A DNA stretch of 33,855 nt from Deltaproteobacteria bacterium HGW-Deltaproteobacteria-15 (GTDB lineage Bacteria; Desulfobacterota; DSM-4660; Desulfatiglandales; HGW-15). Positions 22,877-30,336 of this stretch are shown one piece after another (the first letter of the stretch is position 1; every line of letters starts with the position of its first letter). Position numbers and translations under genes: made by a program. The notes beneath the pieces were generated by a model that saw only the letters and a program-made list of their open reading frames with translations, did no database searches and was not told the DNA's origin. The stretch is from positions 1 through 33,855 of the forward strand of contig PHBH01000078.1 of NCBI GenBank assembly GCA_002840535.1, read 5' to 3'.

Positions 22877-24067
22877 GTGAATTTTCAAACCCTCATCATC
22901 GCCGGCCTCGGCTCCATAGGCGGCAGCATGTTTGCCGTGGGGAAGGAGTATCTCCCCTGGTTTGCGAAGGTGGTGGCCGTAGACCGGGAAGCCAGGAAGC
23001 CAGCGATCCCGATGGACGCCCCTGTCGAAGTTCTGGTTGGGGATGTCACAGATACGTCCTTCCTGGAAGAGCTTATCAGGCGCGTCCCCAAGCCGGTCCT
23101 GCTGCTGAACCTCTGTTCGGGCATCGATCACGTGCGGCTTCGGAAGATGATCGAGAAGCTGCCGGTGGCATATCTTGATTCCGGTTGCTGCACGCCGGAA
23201 GGAACGGACGAACACCGGTTCAGCCGAATGATGCCTTATACCCTGACTCCGGTGGGGAGCGGTTATCCCCACTGGCTCTGCTGGGGCATCAACCCGGGAG
23301 TAGTGGAGCTCGTGACGCGAATGCTCCTCCGACGCATGGGTCTCCCTCCCGCTGAGGCCGAGGTCACCATTTTCGAGCACGACAGCCTCCAGACTGCAAA
23401 TCCTGATCATGGGATCGCAGTGGGCTGGTGCCCAGTTTTTCTGGTGGAGGAGATGGTGGTCTCTCCATCCCTGGTGGTGGAAAAGGGAATGCTCCGGGAA
23501 GGTGTCGCGGCCGGCGGTCAGCCGGTACTTGTCTCCTGGGACAACGAAACGGTTGCCTGCCGGGTGCTGGGGCACGAGGACATGTGGAACCTGGGCCAAC
23601 TGCTTGGGGTAGGTAGCGCCCGCTTCGTTTATGGACTCAGTCCCCGGGTGATGTCCGTGCTTGAGAGCCGGGATGCTCCAGCCGCCGCCGCAGAATTGAA
23701 GGTGCCTCCCCCGGCGACTCCCGTGCTCGGTTTGGAACGTATAGCCGTCCAGGTGCGCTCTTCTTCATCAGGAGCATCACGGACCCTGCTTTGGGAAACA
23801 GACCATGAACGGGTCTGGAAGAGACTCGGCGTCAACGGCGTGCAGTTTCAGACCTGTGTCTCTCTCTGGCTTGCCCTCCACATGCTGCAGAATACCCGCT
23901 TCGGAACGCTTCCGGGCACCTGGTGCGCGTCGAATCTCCCGGTTTCCGAGGCGGACTGGAGGGAAGTGGAATCCGTCATGCGCAGCCTGGGCATGGCCTG
24001 GGAAGAGGCGGATCACTCGTCCATTCGTCTCCTCCCGACGCTCTTCCCTGGGCGGCCCGCGTTCTGA
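22877..24067 (+). CDS. Saccharopine/homospermidine-type dehydrogenase-like protein
   Basis: A 396-aa protein with an N-terminal Rossmann fold, TLIIAGLGSIGGSMFAVG, and a nucleotide-edge acidic residue in VVAVDRE. LLLNLCSGIDHVRLRKMIEKLPVAYLDSG and WGINPGVVELVTRM resemble the segments conserved in homospermidine synthase and saccharopine dehydrogenase. The C-terminal half is divergent. Such enzymes oxidise or form C-N linkages of amino acids and polyamines with NAD(P). The GTG start follows GGGGAGGAG. The gene is only 50 bp from the radical SAM gene, suggesting co-transcription. The exact substrate is unknown, and its pairing with a radical SAM protein and DUF1846 is unfamiliar to me. Confidence 0.72.
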   Translation: MNFQTLIIAGLGSIGGSMFAVGKEYLPWFAKVVAVDREARKPAIPMDAPVEVLVGDVTDTSFLEELIRRVPKPVLLLNLCSGIDHVRLRKMIEKLPVAYLDSGCCTPEGTDEHRFSRMMPYTLTPVGSGYPHWLCWGINPGVVELVTRMLLRRMGLPPAEAEVTIFEHDSLQTANPDHGIAVGWCPVFLVEEMVVSPSLVVEKGMLREGVAAGGQPVLVSWDNETVACRVLGHEDMWNLGQLLGVGSARFVYGLSPRVMSVLESRDAPAAAAELKVPPPATPVLGLERIAVQVRSSSSGASRTLLWETDHERVWKRLGVNGVQFQTCVSLWLALHMLQNTRFGTLPGTWCASNLPVSEADWREVESVMRSLGMAWEEADHSSIRLLPTLFPGRPAF

Positions 24068-24132
24068 AAACCTTGTCGAGGCTTTTGTCTTCCCCCTTCA
24101 GGCGAGGGGAGGATCGCCCGAAATTTCAAGTA

Positions 24133-24170
24133 TTGACAGAGGCATATGCATTACGCATGCTTATGCATAT
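24133..24170 (+). promoter_or_regulatory. Putative vapBC promoter and operator
   Basis: TTGACA (24133-24138) is followed by a near-palindrome at 24144-24170 built from TATGCAT, a central GCATGC, and ATGCATA. It lies 24 to 60 bases ahead of vapB. Antitoxin-toxin complexes typically bind such palindromes overlapping their promoter, so this is a likely autoregulatory site. The -10 box is not clear. Confidence 0.55.
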
Positions 24171-24193
24171 AGTTTAGATGAGAGGATATAAAG

Positions 24194-24391
24194 ATGAGAA
24201 CGACGCTGAACATTGAAGACGCATTGGTTGAAAAGGCATCAGAATTGACCGGGATTAAGGAGAAGACCACATTGGTTAAACTTGGCCTCGAGGCTTTGAT
24301 AGCGAGAGAGAGTGCCAGAAGGCTGTCGAAACTTGGTAGGACAGAGAAGCAATTGAGGGACATCCCACGGAGAAGAATCGCGGAGGAGTAA
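24194..24391 (+). CDS. vapB: VapB-type antitoxin
   Basis: A 65-aa antitoxin starting MRTTLNIEDALVEKASELTG. That is the ribbon-helix-helix N-terminus of the VapB (DUF2191-like) family, followed by a basic tail expected to bind the toxin. AGAGGA lies 7 bases before the ATG. It is 2 bp from the toxin gene, whose ribosome site lies in the last codons of this gene, so the two are coupled. It probably represses its own promoter at the upstream palindrome. Confidence 0.9.
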   Translation: MRTTLNIEDALVEKASELTGIKEKTTLVKLGLEALIARESARRLSKLGRTEKQLRDIPRRRIAEE

Positions 24392-24393
24392 GG

Positions 24394-24768
24394 ATGGTCC
24401 TTGTAGACACATCAGTGTGGGTACGTCATCTTCGAGAGGGCGACTCGGACCTCAAACGGCTGCTGAACAGCGGAGAAGTAATGTGTCACCCATATATTGT
24501 CGGCGAACTCGCCTGTGGCAACCTGAAGAACAGGCGCGAAGTCCTCTCGCTCTTGCAGCTTCTTCCCCCGGCAACCCTCGCAAAAAATGAAGAGATCCTC
24601 CATTTCATAGAACAAAACCATCTGATGGGAAAAGGGGTCGGTTACATTGGCGTTCATCTTTCTGCGTCCGCCGTATTAACTGGGGTCCCCATGTGGAGTT
24701 ATGACAAGAAACTCAGTGAGGTCAACAGGGGGCTGGGTATAGAGTACAATCCGTTATTACTCAGATGA
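24394..24768 (+). CDS. vapC: VapC-type PIN-domain toxin, possibly catalytically impaired
   Basis: A 124-aa PIN-domain ribonuclease of the VapC family. The acidic residues D5 (VDTSVW), E38 (VGELACG) and D104 (WSYDKKL) are seen. The third conserved acidic residue normally sits in a segment like GxGxxDAHL. Here the segment reads GKGVGYIGVHLSAS, with Gly at position 86 (codon GGC at 24649-24651) in place of Asp. That would weaken Mg binding. The gene follows vapB with its ribosome site inside the vapB end. Whether the toxin is still active cannot be told from sequence. Confidence 0.9.
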   Translation: MVLVDTSVWVRHLREGDSDLKRLLNSGEVMCHPYIVGELACGNLKNRREVLSLLQLLPPATLAKNEEILHFIEQNHLMGKGVGYIGVHLSASAVLTGVPMWSYDKKLSEVNRGLGIEYNPLLLR

Positions 24769-24834
24769 CGAACAGCTCAGGGCAGGAACACGAGTTGTCC
24801 GGCAGCGCTGAAAAACGGTCATCCCGGATCAGGT

Positions 24835-26136
24835 TCAATAGCCCGTGAGACCGGGAAGGAAGGTCACGATTCCTGGAAAAAGAGTCAGGAAAATTGAAAC
24901 CGCGACAAGCGCCCAGAGAAAAGGGAAAATGCCCCTGAATATGGTCTGGAGGGGGGTATCCGGGACAATGCCTTTGATCACATACACATTGATCCCCACC
25001 GGCGGGGTTATGGCGCCCATCTCGACGATCAGGGTGATGATGATCCCGAACCAGATGGGGTCGTAACCGAGGGCCAGGACCGTGGGCAGGAGGATAGGCA
25101 CTGTCAGCATGATCATGGCAAGGCCGTCCATGAAGCAGCCGCCGATGAGGTGGAGAAGAATGATCAGGATAATGATCAGAGTAGGAGGCAGCGCAAGCCC
25201 TCCGATCCAGCCGGACAGCACAAAAGGGATTTTCGAGACAGCCATGAAACGGCCGAACAGAATCGCTCCGAACACGACGAACATCACCATGCAGGTGATG
25301 AGCAGTGTATCTTTGGACGCATCGATGAGGCCCTGCCAGTTGAGACTCCTTCGCACCAGTCCAAGGAGACAGATGGCGGCCGCCCCGGCGGCGCCGGCCT
25401 GGGTGGCGCTGAACCAGCCGGTCATGAGCCCCCCGAGCACAAGGGCGAAGAGTATTGCCACCTCGATGAGAGCCGGCATGCTCTTCAACTTCTGAATAAG
25501 GGTCGTGGGCGGTCCGGGAGGGCCGAGCATCGGATTGCGCCAGCAGAGGATGTACACGGTCGCAACGAAGGCCAAGGCGAGGATCAGCCCTGGTATGATG
25601 CCGGCCATGAAAAGCTTGCCGATCGATTGCTCGGAGATGATCCCGTAGATGATCAACAGGGCGCTTGGCGGAATGAGAATTCCCAGGGTTCCGGCCGAAG
25701 CAACGCATCCGGTGGCAAGGGAATCATCATAGTCGTAGCGCTTCATCTGCGGGAGCGCCACCGTTCCCATGGCGGCCGCCGTTGCATTGGTCGAGCCGCA
25801 TATCGCGGCAAAAGCCGCGCTGCCCAGGATGGAGGCCAGGGCCAACCCCCCTCTCACACTGCCCAGCACCACATAACTCGCATCGAAGATGCGCCTGCTC
25901 ATTCCCATCCTGAATGCGACGCACCCCATCAGCACGAACATGGGGATGACCGTGAGATTATAAGAGGAGAAGATTTCGAAAAGGTCGATGGCGATCATCT
26001 CGAGTCCGGCATCCATGGATACCAGATAACTGAATCCGAGAAATCCCATCATTCCCATGGCAAAGGCAACAGGAACCCTTGAGGTGAAGAGAAGGAGGAG
26101 AATGACGATTCCAGAAACACCGACAATCGGGCCCAT
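24835..26136 (-). CDS. dctM: TRAP transporter large permease subunit (DctM)
   Basis: A 433-aa membrane protein with about 12 hydrophobic segments, of the DctM family. Features include VIPMFVLMGCVAFRMGMSRRIFD, AFAAICGSTNATAAAMGTVALPQM, GTLGILIPPSALLIIYGI and GAITPPVGINVYVIKG. It forms the sodium-driven channel part of a TRAP transporter. The ATG at 26136 follows the DctQ stop by 2 bp, with AAAGGAGG upstream. A longer in-frame extension overlapping the DctQ gene is rejected. It is the last gene of the minus-strand aconitase X operon and ends 66 bp from the convergent vapC stop. Confidence 0.93.
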   Translation of the reverse strand: MGPIVGVSGIVILLLLFTSRVPVAFAMGMMGFLGFSYLVSMDAGLEMIAIDLFEIFSSYNLTVIPMFVLMGCVAFRMGMSRRIFDASYVVLGSVRGGLALASILGSAAFAAICGSTNATAAAMGTVALPQMKRYDYDDSLATGCVASAGTLGILIPPSALLIIYGIISEQSIGKLFMAGIIPGLILALAFVATVYILCWRNPMLGPPGPPTTLIQKLKSMPALIEVAILFALVLGGLMTGWFSATQAGAAGAAAICLLGLVRRSLNWQGLIDASKDTLLITCMVMFVVFGAILFGRFMAVSKIPFVLSGWIGGLALPPTLIIILIILLHLIGGCFMDGLAMIMLTVPILLPTVLALGYDPIWFGIIITLIVEMGAITPPVGINVYVIKGIVPDTPLQTIFRGIFPFLWALVAVSIFLTLFPGIVTFLPGLTGY

Positions 26137-26138
26137 GA

Positions 26139-26690
26139 TTACCGCACCTCCTTTACATCCCGGTAGACCTGGGCCGCATAAATCACAACCGCGGGAATGA
26201 ATGCGATTCCGATTCCATACATGATCGGGGCAATGGGGATATGTTGTGTCAGAGATGCCTCGCCAACCACCTGGAGATCTCGGGCATATAAAAAAGAACG
26301 CCACACGAGGAGAAGAAAGAAAAGGAGGGAGAGAATGCTGGCAAATACGTTGAAAGCCTTCCTCGCCCCTTGCGGCAAGAGGACGACGATGAATTCGACC
26401 TCGATGTGGCGGCCTGCCAGGATGGTCTGCGATACGGCGAACGCCGCCACGATCGCTGCCAGGAGCGACGCGATGTCGACAGAGGCGGTGATCGGGCGAT
26501 TCAGGATCTTGGAAGAGAGGATATCGAGGGTGATCACCGCAAACATGGCGAGGAGCGCGGCCAGCGCAACCCAGTTGAACCAATTCCCGACCGTTTTCAA
26601 GACCCTGTCCATCCTCTCGGATTGGGGGAGGGATCGGGTGGTGGTTTCGTCGACTGCAGCTTTGTCGCTCCTTTCTGCCCCGTTCATCAT
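26139..26690 (-). CDS. dctQ: TRAP transporter small permease subunit (DctQ)
   Basis: A 183-aa membrane protein with four hydrophobic helices, normal for DctQ. The first reads WFNWVALAALLAMFAVITLDIL. A later segment has AGRHIEVEFIVVLLPQGARKAFNV, and LPQGAR with an amphipathic helix is typical. The N-terminal 30 residues are polar. Two adjacent ATG codons follow GAGGAG closely, so the exact start may be 26690 or 26687. It works with DctM and the DctP binding protein upstream. Between this gene and dctP lies a 115-bp gap with a long inverted repeat. Confidence 0.9.
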   Translation of the reverse strand: MMNGAERSDKAAVDETTTRSLPQSERMDRVLKTVGNWFNWVALAALLAMFAVITLDILSSKILNRPITASVDIASLLAAIVAAFAVSQTILAGRHIEVEFIVVLLPQGARKAFNVFASILSLLFFLLLVWRSFLYARDLQVVGEASLTQHIPIAPIMYGIGIAFIPAVVIYAAQVYRDVKEVR

Positions 26691-26707
26691 CTCCTCACAT
26701 TCCTATA

Positions 26708-26795
26708 GCCACTAAGACACCAAGACACGAAGATTGCGGATTTTTCTGGAAGCATGAATTTCTATTCATTCTTCGTGTCTCTGTGTCTTCGTGGC
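26708..26795. repeat. Imperfect inverted repeat inside the TRAP operon
   Basis: A 25-base left arm (26708-26732, starting GCCACTAAGACACC) and a right arm (26771-26795, ending TCTTCGTGGC) are imperfect complements around a 38-base AT-rich loop. The words AAGACAC and ACACGAAG repeat within the arms. It lies between dctP and dctQ. In the transcript it would form a long hairpin. The wording resembles dispersed intergenic repeats, so it may be a repeat insertion and not a dedicated regulator. Confidence 0.7.
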
Positions 26796-26805
26796 GGCGT
26801 TTTTC

Positions 26806-27894
26806 TTATTTCTTCAAAATGTTTTGCTCAACCCATTTGACCGCCTGGTCTTCGGAGGGCTGCTTTTCTATGTAGTGGGCAACCCTTTCCTGGAAAGCCT
26901 TCACGTATTCCTTTGCCGGAAGCCCCATCGCCTCCTTATCGGAGAGGTATTTGGCCAGTACTTCCTTTGCCGGTTTTTCCCATTGCTCTTTTTGATCTGC
27001 CGGGATTACGAACACTTGGCGGCCAGGCAGGCTCTTGAAATATTCGAGTCCGGTCTTGTCATAGTACATCCAGACCATGGCTTGCTTCTCGGCGTACTCC
27101 TTGCTGAGCTCGGTGAAGATCTTCTTGATGTCGTCGGGAAGGGAATTCCACTTCTTCTTGTTCATGACCACGAACTGATTACTCGATGTCGAGACAGGGG
27201 TGATGGTGACGAATTTCGTGACCTCCGCTGTCTTGAACCCTTTCAGCACCTCGGGTACGGCGAAATTCCCGTCGATCACGCCCTTGGAAAGGCACTCATA
27301 CGCCTCGGACATGGCCATGGCCCTTGGAACGGCGCCCCATGCCTTCACCAGATCGATGGTGGCACCGCTGGTCCTCAGTTTCAACCCTTTGAGGTCCTCG
27401 AGCTTTTTTATAGGGGTGTCCTTTGTAGCCAGTACATTACGGCCGGGTCCGTGGAGATAGAGAACATGGACGTCTTCGTATTCCTTGAAGGGGAACTTCG
27501 CGAAGAGATCTGCGTATACCATGGTGGTTACCCAGGAACTGGGAATATCCGAGGGCATCTCGAAGACTTCGCTCATGGGGAAACGGCCCGCAACCCACAA
27601 CGGGCAGGACATGCCGATGTCAGCGATTCCTTTGGCCACGGCATCGTAGGTCTTTGTGGGAGGAGCCAGGGTCGCACCCGGATAGACCGTGATTTCGACC
27701 CTGCCACCGGTCTTCTTCTTGATGTCATCGGCGAACATCTGGTTGAGAGTGGAGTGAAAATGGGTCTGTGGAAAAAACGTGGCGAAGCTGAGCGGTATCT
27801 TGTCGGCAGCGTTTCCCCTGGATGCGAATGAGACGACCGAGAGACAAAAGACGGCCATGAACCACAGACAGATTGAAATCCCTTTCCGATTCAT
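26806..27894 (-). CDS. dctP: TRAP transporter solute-binding protein (DctP)
   Basis: A 362-aa periplasmic binding protein of the DctP family. It has an N-terminal Sec signal (MNRKGISICLWFMAVFCLSVV, cleavage probably near GNAAD). FATFFPQTHFHSTLNQMFADDIKKKTGGRVEI, typical of the first lobe, is followed by GMSCPLWVAGRFPM. The Arg of the carboxylate-binding strand, LRTSG, is seen after DLKGLK. This predicts uptake of an organic acid. GAGGAG precedes the chosen ATG at 27894; an earlier in-frame start lacks a ribosome site and would break the signal. It lies 29 bp downstream of the aconitase X small-subunit gene in the same operon. Confidence 0.93.
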   Translation of the reverse strand: MNRKGISICLWFMAVFCLSVVSFASRGNAADKIPLSFATFFPQTHFHSTLNQMFADDIKKKTGGRVEITVYPGATLAPPTKTYDAVAKGIADIGMSCPLWVAGRFPMSEVFEMPSDIPSSWVTTMVYADLFAKFPFKEYEDVHVLYLHGPGRNVLATKDTPIKKLEDLKGLKLRTSGATIDLVKAWGAVPRAMAMSEAYECLSKGVIDGNFAVPEVLKGFKTAEVTKFVTITPVSTSSNQFVVMNKKKWNSLPDDIKKIFTELSKEYAEKQAMVWMYYDKTGLEYFKSLPGRQVFVIPADQKEQWEKPAKEVLAKYLSDKEAMGLPAKEYVKAFQERVAHYIEKQPSEDQAVKWVEQNILKK

Positions 27895-27923
27895 AAAACT
27901 CCTCCTTTGCTTAAGATTGGACA

Positions 27924-28331
27924 TTACTTCTGGTGAATCTCCACATACCCTTCGTCTGCGTTGATCCTGACGAAATCGCCGGTCTTGATGATTTCGAGAA
28001 AATCGAGCTCAGGCTCATGCACCATCGGCGTACCGGTGATAATGGCGCTCACCGCCACCACTCCCTCGGCCTTAAGATTAAGGATCCCTTTGGGGGCGCA
28101 CCCCCGCTTGAATGCAGCATAGAATTGCCAGGAACCGGTTGTGGATCCCTTCCCCGTGGGGAAGACCAGAATCTTTCCCGCCACGCTCTTGCCTTCGAGG
28201 TCATGGCCCGGTTCCCGGATATTCCCGGTGTCCGGGTCCATCCCTCCTGTGAAGGAAATGGGCATGCGGGAAACAAGCGCCTCGCCTTCCGCCACCCCCT
28301 TTGTCACAGGCTTTGCCTTGATCGTGATCAT
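27924..28331 (-). CDS. Aconitase X swivel (small) subunit, DUF126
   Basis: A 135-aa aconitase X small subunit, the swivelling domain. It has LVSRMPISFTGGMDPDTGNIRE, the segment EGKSVAGKILVFPTGKGSTTGSW, and GCAPKGILNLKAEGVVAVSAIITGTPMV, all conserved in the family. Aconitase X enzymes are dehydratases; known members act on cis-3-hydroxy-L-proline or, in archaea, on mevalonate 5-phosphate. Here the two parts are separate genes, overlapping by 4 bp (ATGA) with the large subunit upstream, indicating coupled translation. The start MITIKAK follows GGGAAG. Substrate is not known; the TRAP transporter just downstream hints at an imported hydroxy-acid or hydroxy-amino acid. Confidence 0.9.
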   Translation of the reverse strand: MITIKAKPVTKGVAEGEALVSRMPISFTGGMDPDTGNIREPGHDLEGKSVAGKILVFPTGKGSTTGSWQFYAAFKRGCAPKGILNLKAEGVVAVSAIITGTPMVHEPELDFLEIIKTGDFVRINADEGYVEIHQK

Positions 28332-29584
28332 CTCTTCCCTTCCCACCTTCCGGACAGAGCGCTCTGCACGCACTCCCTGGTGGAACCAAACCAGGTCTCC
28401 ATCCCAAAAAGATTATGGGCGTAATAACTTCCTCTTGCCGAGTTTATGGCGATAACCCGGACCCCTTGCTCCTTGAGATACAGGTGCGGTCCGTCGGCCG
28501 CGCCCACATCCGCAACCATTTTCGCACCGGCCGCTTTCAGGGTGTCCAGCAACCCCATTCTCTGGGACAGGAGCTTCACCCAGGCAGAGGTGCAGATCCA
28601 GAGCTGTGTCTCGGGATGGAGTCTTTTCCCCTCCAGCATGTCCGCGATTTCCTGAACCTCCTGGATGCTGCATTGAGGACAGCCGAAGATGACGAGATCC
28701 ACCTTCTCGTCCGATGCGGAAGAGATCTCCCGGAACGCTTTTTGAACGTCCGTCTGCTTTGGCTGGAGATCCGGCGATGCAGGCGGGTTCCCCTGAAATG
28801 CTGCTTCGAGGCAACTCGCCTCCGGCGTGATTCCCACGAGGTGAACGAGGCCTGTAGCACCGGTGACGGTCAAGGTATACAGCAAACCCTTGATCGCTTC
28901 GATATGGAGATCGGGCGGAAGATTTACGAAAACCGGTATTCTCGCGCCCACCTCTTTTCCCAGACTCCAGCCGAGCGCCTTGAAATCGGACGGGTCGTAG
29001 CTCTTCAGATCCAGCTTCCCCACATCGATGAGCATCTGCCCTTTTCTATTTTCCGGGAAGTGGAGCCCCCACTCGGGAATGGCGCCTATAATCGCGGCAG
29101 CCAGAGCCACGTGGTCTCCATCCCTGTTGGATCGGGCTCCGATGACCGAGTTCGCAAACACCTGGCTGCCGGAGGAAGCCCAGGCGATGTGATCGCCGAA
29201 GCGCGGTACATTACCCGCGAGATAATGGTGGCATGTGTAGGTGAGGGTGACACCAAGCGATTTCAAAGCCTCATGGATTCTCTTCTGCCTCACCCTGTAG
29301 AAGTCGGGAATTCTAAGCTCGTCGGCCTGCTCGGAATCGTACATCTCCGGATTCTTGGTCGTGAAAACCCTGACCCTCGTTCCATCACCTGCGAGATTTT
29401 CAAGCCATTCCACCCCCTCATCCATCAGCACCGGGAAGTTTCCGGCAATGTGGACACTGGTAATCGGGATCATGCGTTCGGCTTCATAACACTTCCCATA
29501 GGCGACAAGGATCTCCATGGCCTTTTGGGCGCCTTGACCTTTAGAACCTTCCAGAATTTTTACATGATCTTCACAAAGCTGCAT
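28328..29584 (-). CDS. Aconitase X catalytic (large) subunit
   Basis: A 418-aa aconitase X catalytic subunit (DUF521-type). It begins MQLCEDHVKILEGSKGQGAQ and continues KAMEILVAYGKCYEAERMIP, as in the family. Cys residues that may bind the Fe-S cluster are in YTCHHYLAGNVP, IFGCPQCS and WICTSAWV. HIAWASSGSQVFANSVIGARSNRDGD is the family's substrate region. It is a dehydratase together with the small subunit. The start at 29584 is chosen by family fit and by AAAGGG upstream; an ATG overlapping the regulator's stop at 29638-29641 would add 19 non-conserved residues. Preceded by the XRE-cupin regulator and followed by a TRAP transporter. Confidence 0.92.
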   Translation of the reverse strand: MQLCEDHVKILEGSKGQGAQKAMEILVAYGKCYEAERMIPITSVHIAGNFPVLMDEGVEWLENLAGDGTRVRVFTTKNPEMYDSEQADELRIPDFYRVRQKRIHEALKSLGVTLTYTCHHYLAGNVPRFGDHIAWASSGSQVFANSVIGARSNRDGDHVALAAAIIGAIPEWGLHFPENRKGQMLIDVGKLDLKSYDPSDFKALGWSLGKEVGARIPVFVNLPPDLHIEAIKGLLYTLTVTGATGLVHLVGITPEASCLEAAFQGNPPASPDLQPKQTDVQKAFREISSASDEKVDLVIFGCPQCSIQEVQEIADMLEGKRLHPETQLWICTSAWVKLLSQRMGLLDTLKAAGAKMVADVGAADGPHLYLKEQGVRVIAINSARGSYYAHNLFGMETWFGSTRECVQSALSGRWEGKR

Positions 29585-29637
29585 ATGCCGCCCTTTCGGA
29601 GATCTTGGTGAGGGGAACCTGAAAAGCCCGGCGCCCA

Positions 29638-30156
29638 TCATTTGCGAAAATAGACAGAGAGGAATGTGACCGGACCCAGCGCAACCACCGAATGCTCCAC
29701 ACTGGAATCGAAGCAGATCAAATCCCCCTCGTTCAACTCATATTCCTTGTTTCCATACTTGAACAGGGACTTCCCCAGGATATGATAGGTAACCTCAAAA
29801 CCGCTGTGGCTGTGTTTGCTGACGAACTCGCCCCGGCGGGCCTCACCCAGACTGACTGAAACCCTCTCATCCACAATGCCTTTGGGAAGGAGCAGTTCGA
29901 GCTTCAACTTCTTTGATTGAATGACCGGCGCTTTTCCCTTTCGTATGAGGGTCAGTTCATTTTTTTCTTGCAGGAAGTCCGTGATGTGCTGTCCCAGGTG
30001 GTGAGCGATCTCCGAAAGGAGAGCCACAGAGGGGCTCACTTTGTCGGTTTCGATTCTGAACAGTGTCAGATAACTGATTCCGATCCGCGCTGCGAACTCC
30101 TTCATGTTGAGTCCCGCGTTCTTGCGCGTCTGCCGTATCCTGTTGCCCACATTCAT
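29638..30156 (-). CDS. XRE-family regulator with a cupin domain
   Basis: A 172-aa two-domain regulator. Residues 5-60 form a helix-turn-helix (GNRIRQTRKNAGLNMKEFAARIG, then YLTLFRIETDKVSPSVALLSEIA). Residues 100-170 form a cupin barrel with SKHSHSGFEVTYHILGKSLFKYG and SVEHSVV, the latter likely part of a ligand- or metal-binding site. Such proteins sense a small carboxylate or amine in the cupin and control adjacent catabolic genes. It is first in the aconitase X-TRAP operon and its stop overlaps a possible start of the next gene (AAATGATG), so it may regulate its own operon. Confidence 0.92.
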   Translation of the reverse strand: MNVGNRIRQTRKNAGLNMKEFAARIGISYLTLFRIETDKVSPSVALLSEIAHHLGQHITDFLQEKNELTLIRKGKAPVIQSKKLKLELLLPKGIVDERVSVSLGEARRGEFVSKHSHSGFEVTYHILGKSLFKYGNKEYELNEGDLICFDSSVEHSVVALGPVTFLSVYFRK

Positions 30157-30336
30157 GGGGTGATCATATATTTTGTGATAGATTATTCAAACAAAAATAT
30201 ACTTTTTGAAAGAATAGCGCTTGTTTCTCAGGGATAGATCGAAGGATGGGGAGACTTGGCGGCAAAAACGTCAACTGTGCAGATCGAGCCGGCTTGCCTA
30301 CCTTGCCGGCTTCCAGGCGCGAGTCCCGGTCCTCTC
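30157..30336. promoter_or_regulatory. Promoter/operator region of the aconitase X operon
   Basis: Upstream of the XRE-cupin start, AT-rich sequence holds TTCAAA (30186-30191) and TTTGAA (30205-30210), an inverted repeat that could bind the regulator. On the minus strand TTGTTT and TATATG spaced 18 bases apart form a weak candidate promoter. On the side next to the activator gene, AGCCGGC (30287-30293) and GCCGGCT (30305-30311) form a hairpin after its stop, without a close T run. Confidence 0.4.

Noticed and set aside
24769..24834. Possible terminator between vapC and dctM
   Set aside because: Only weak 4-6 bp stems are seen near a short T run, so no convincing intrinsic terminator.
26137..26583. 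N-terminal extension of DctM
   Set aside because: It reads through the DctQ gene in another frame and is not membrane-like; the ATG at 26136 with its ribosome site is the real start.
28415..29611. Plus-strand frame over aconitase X
   Set aside because: Antisense shadow; the minus strand carries all conserved family motifs.
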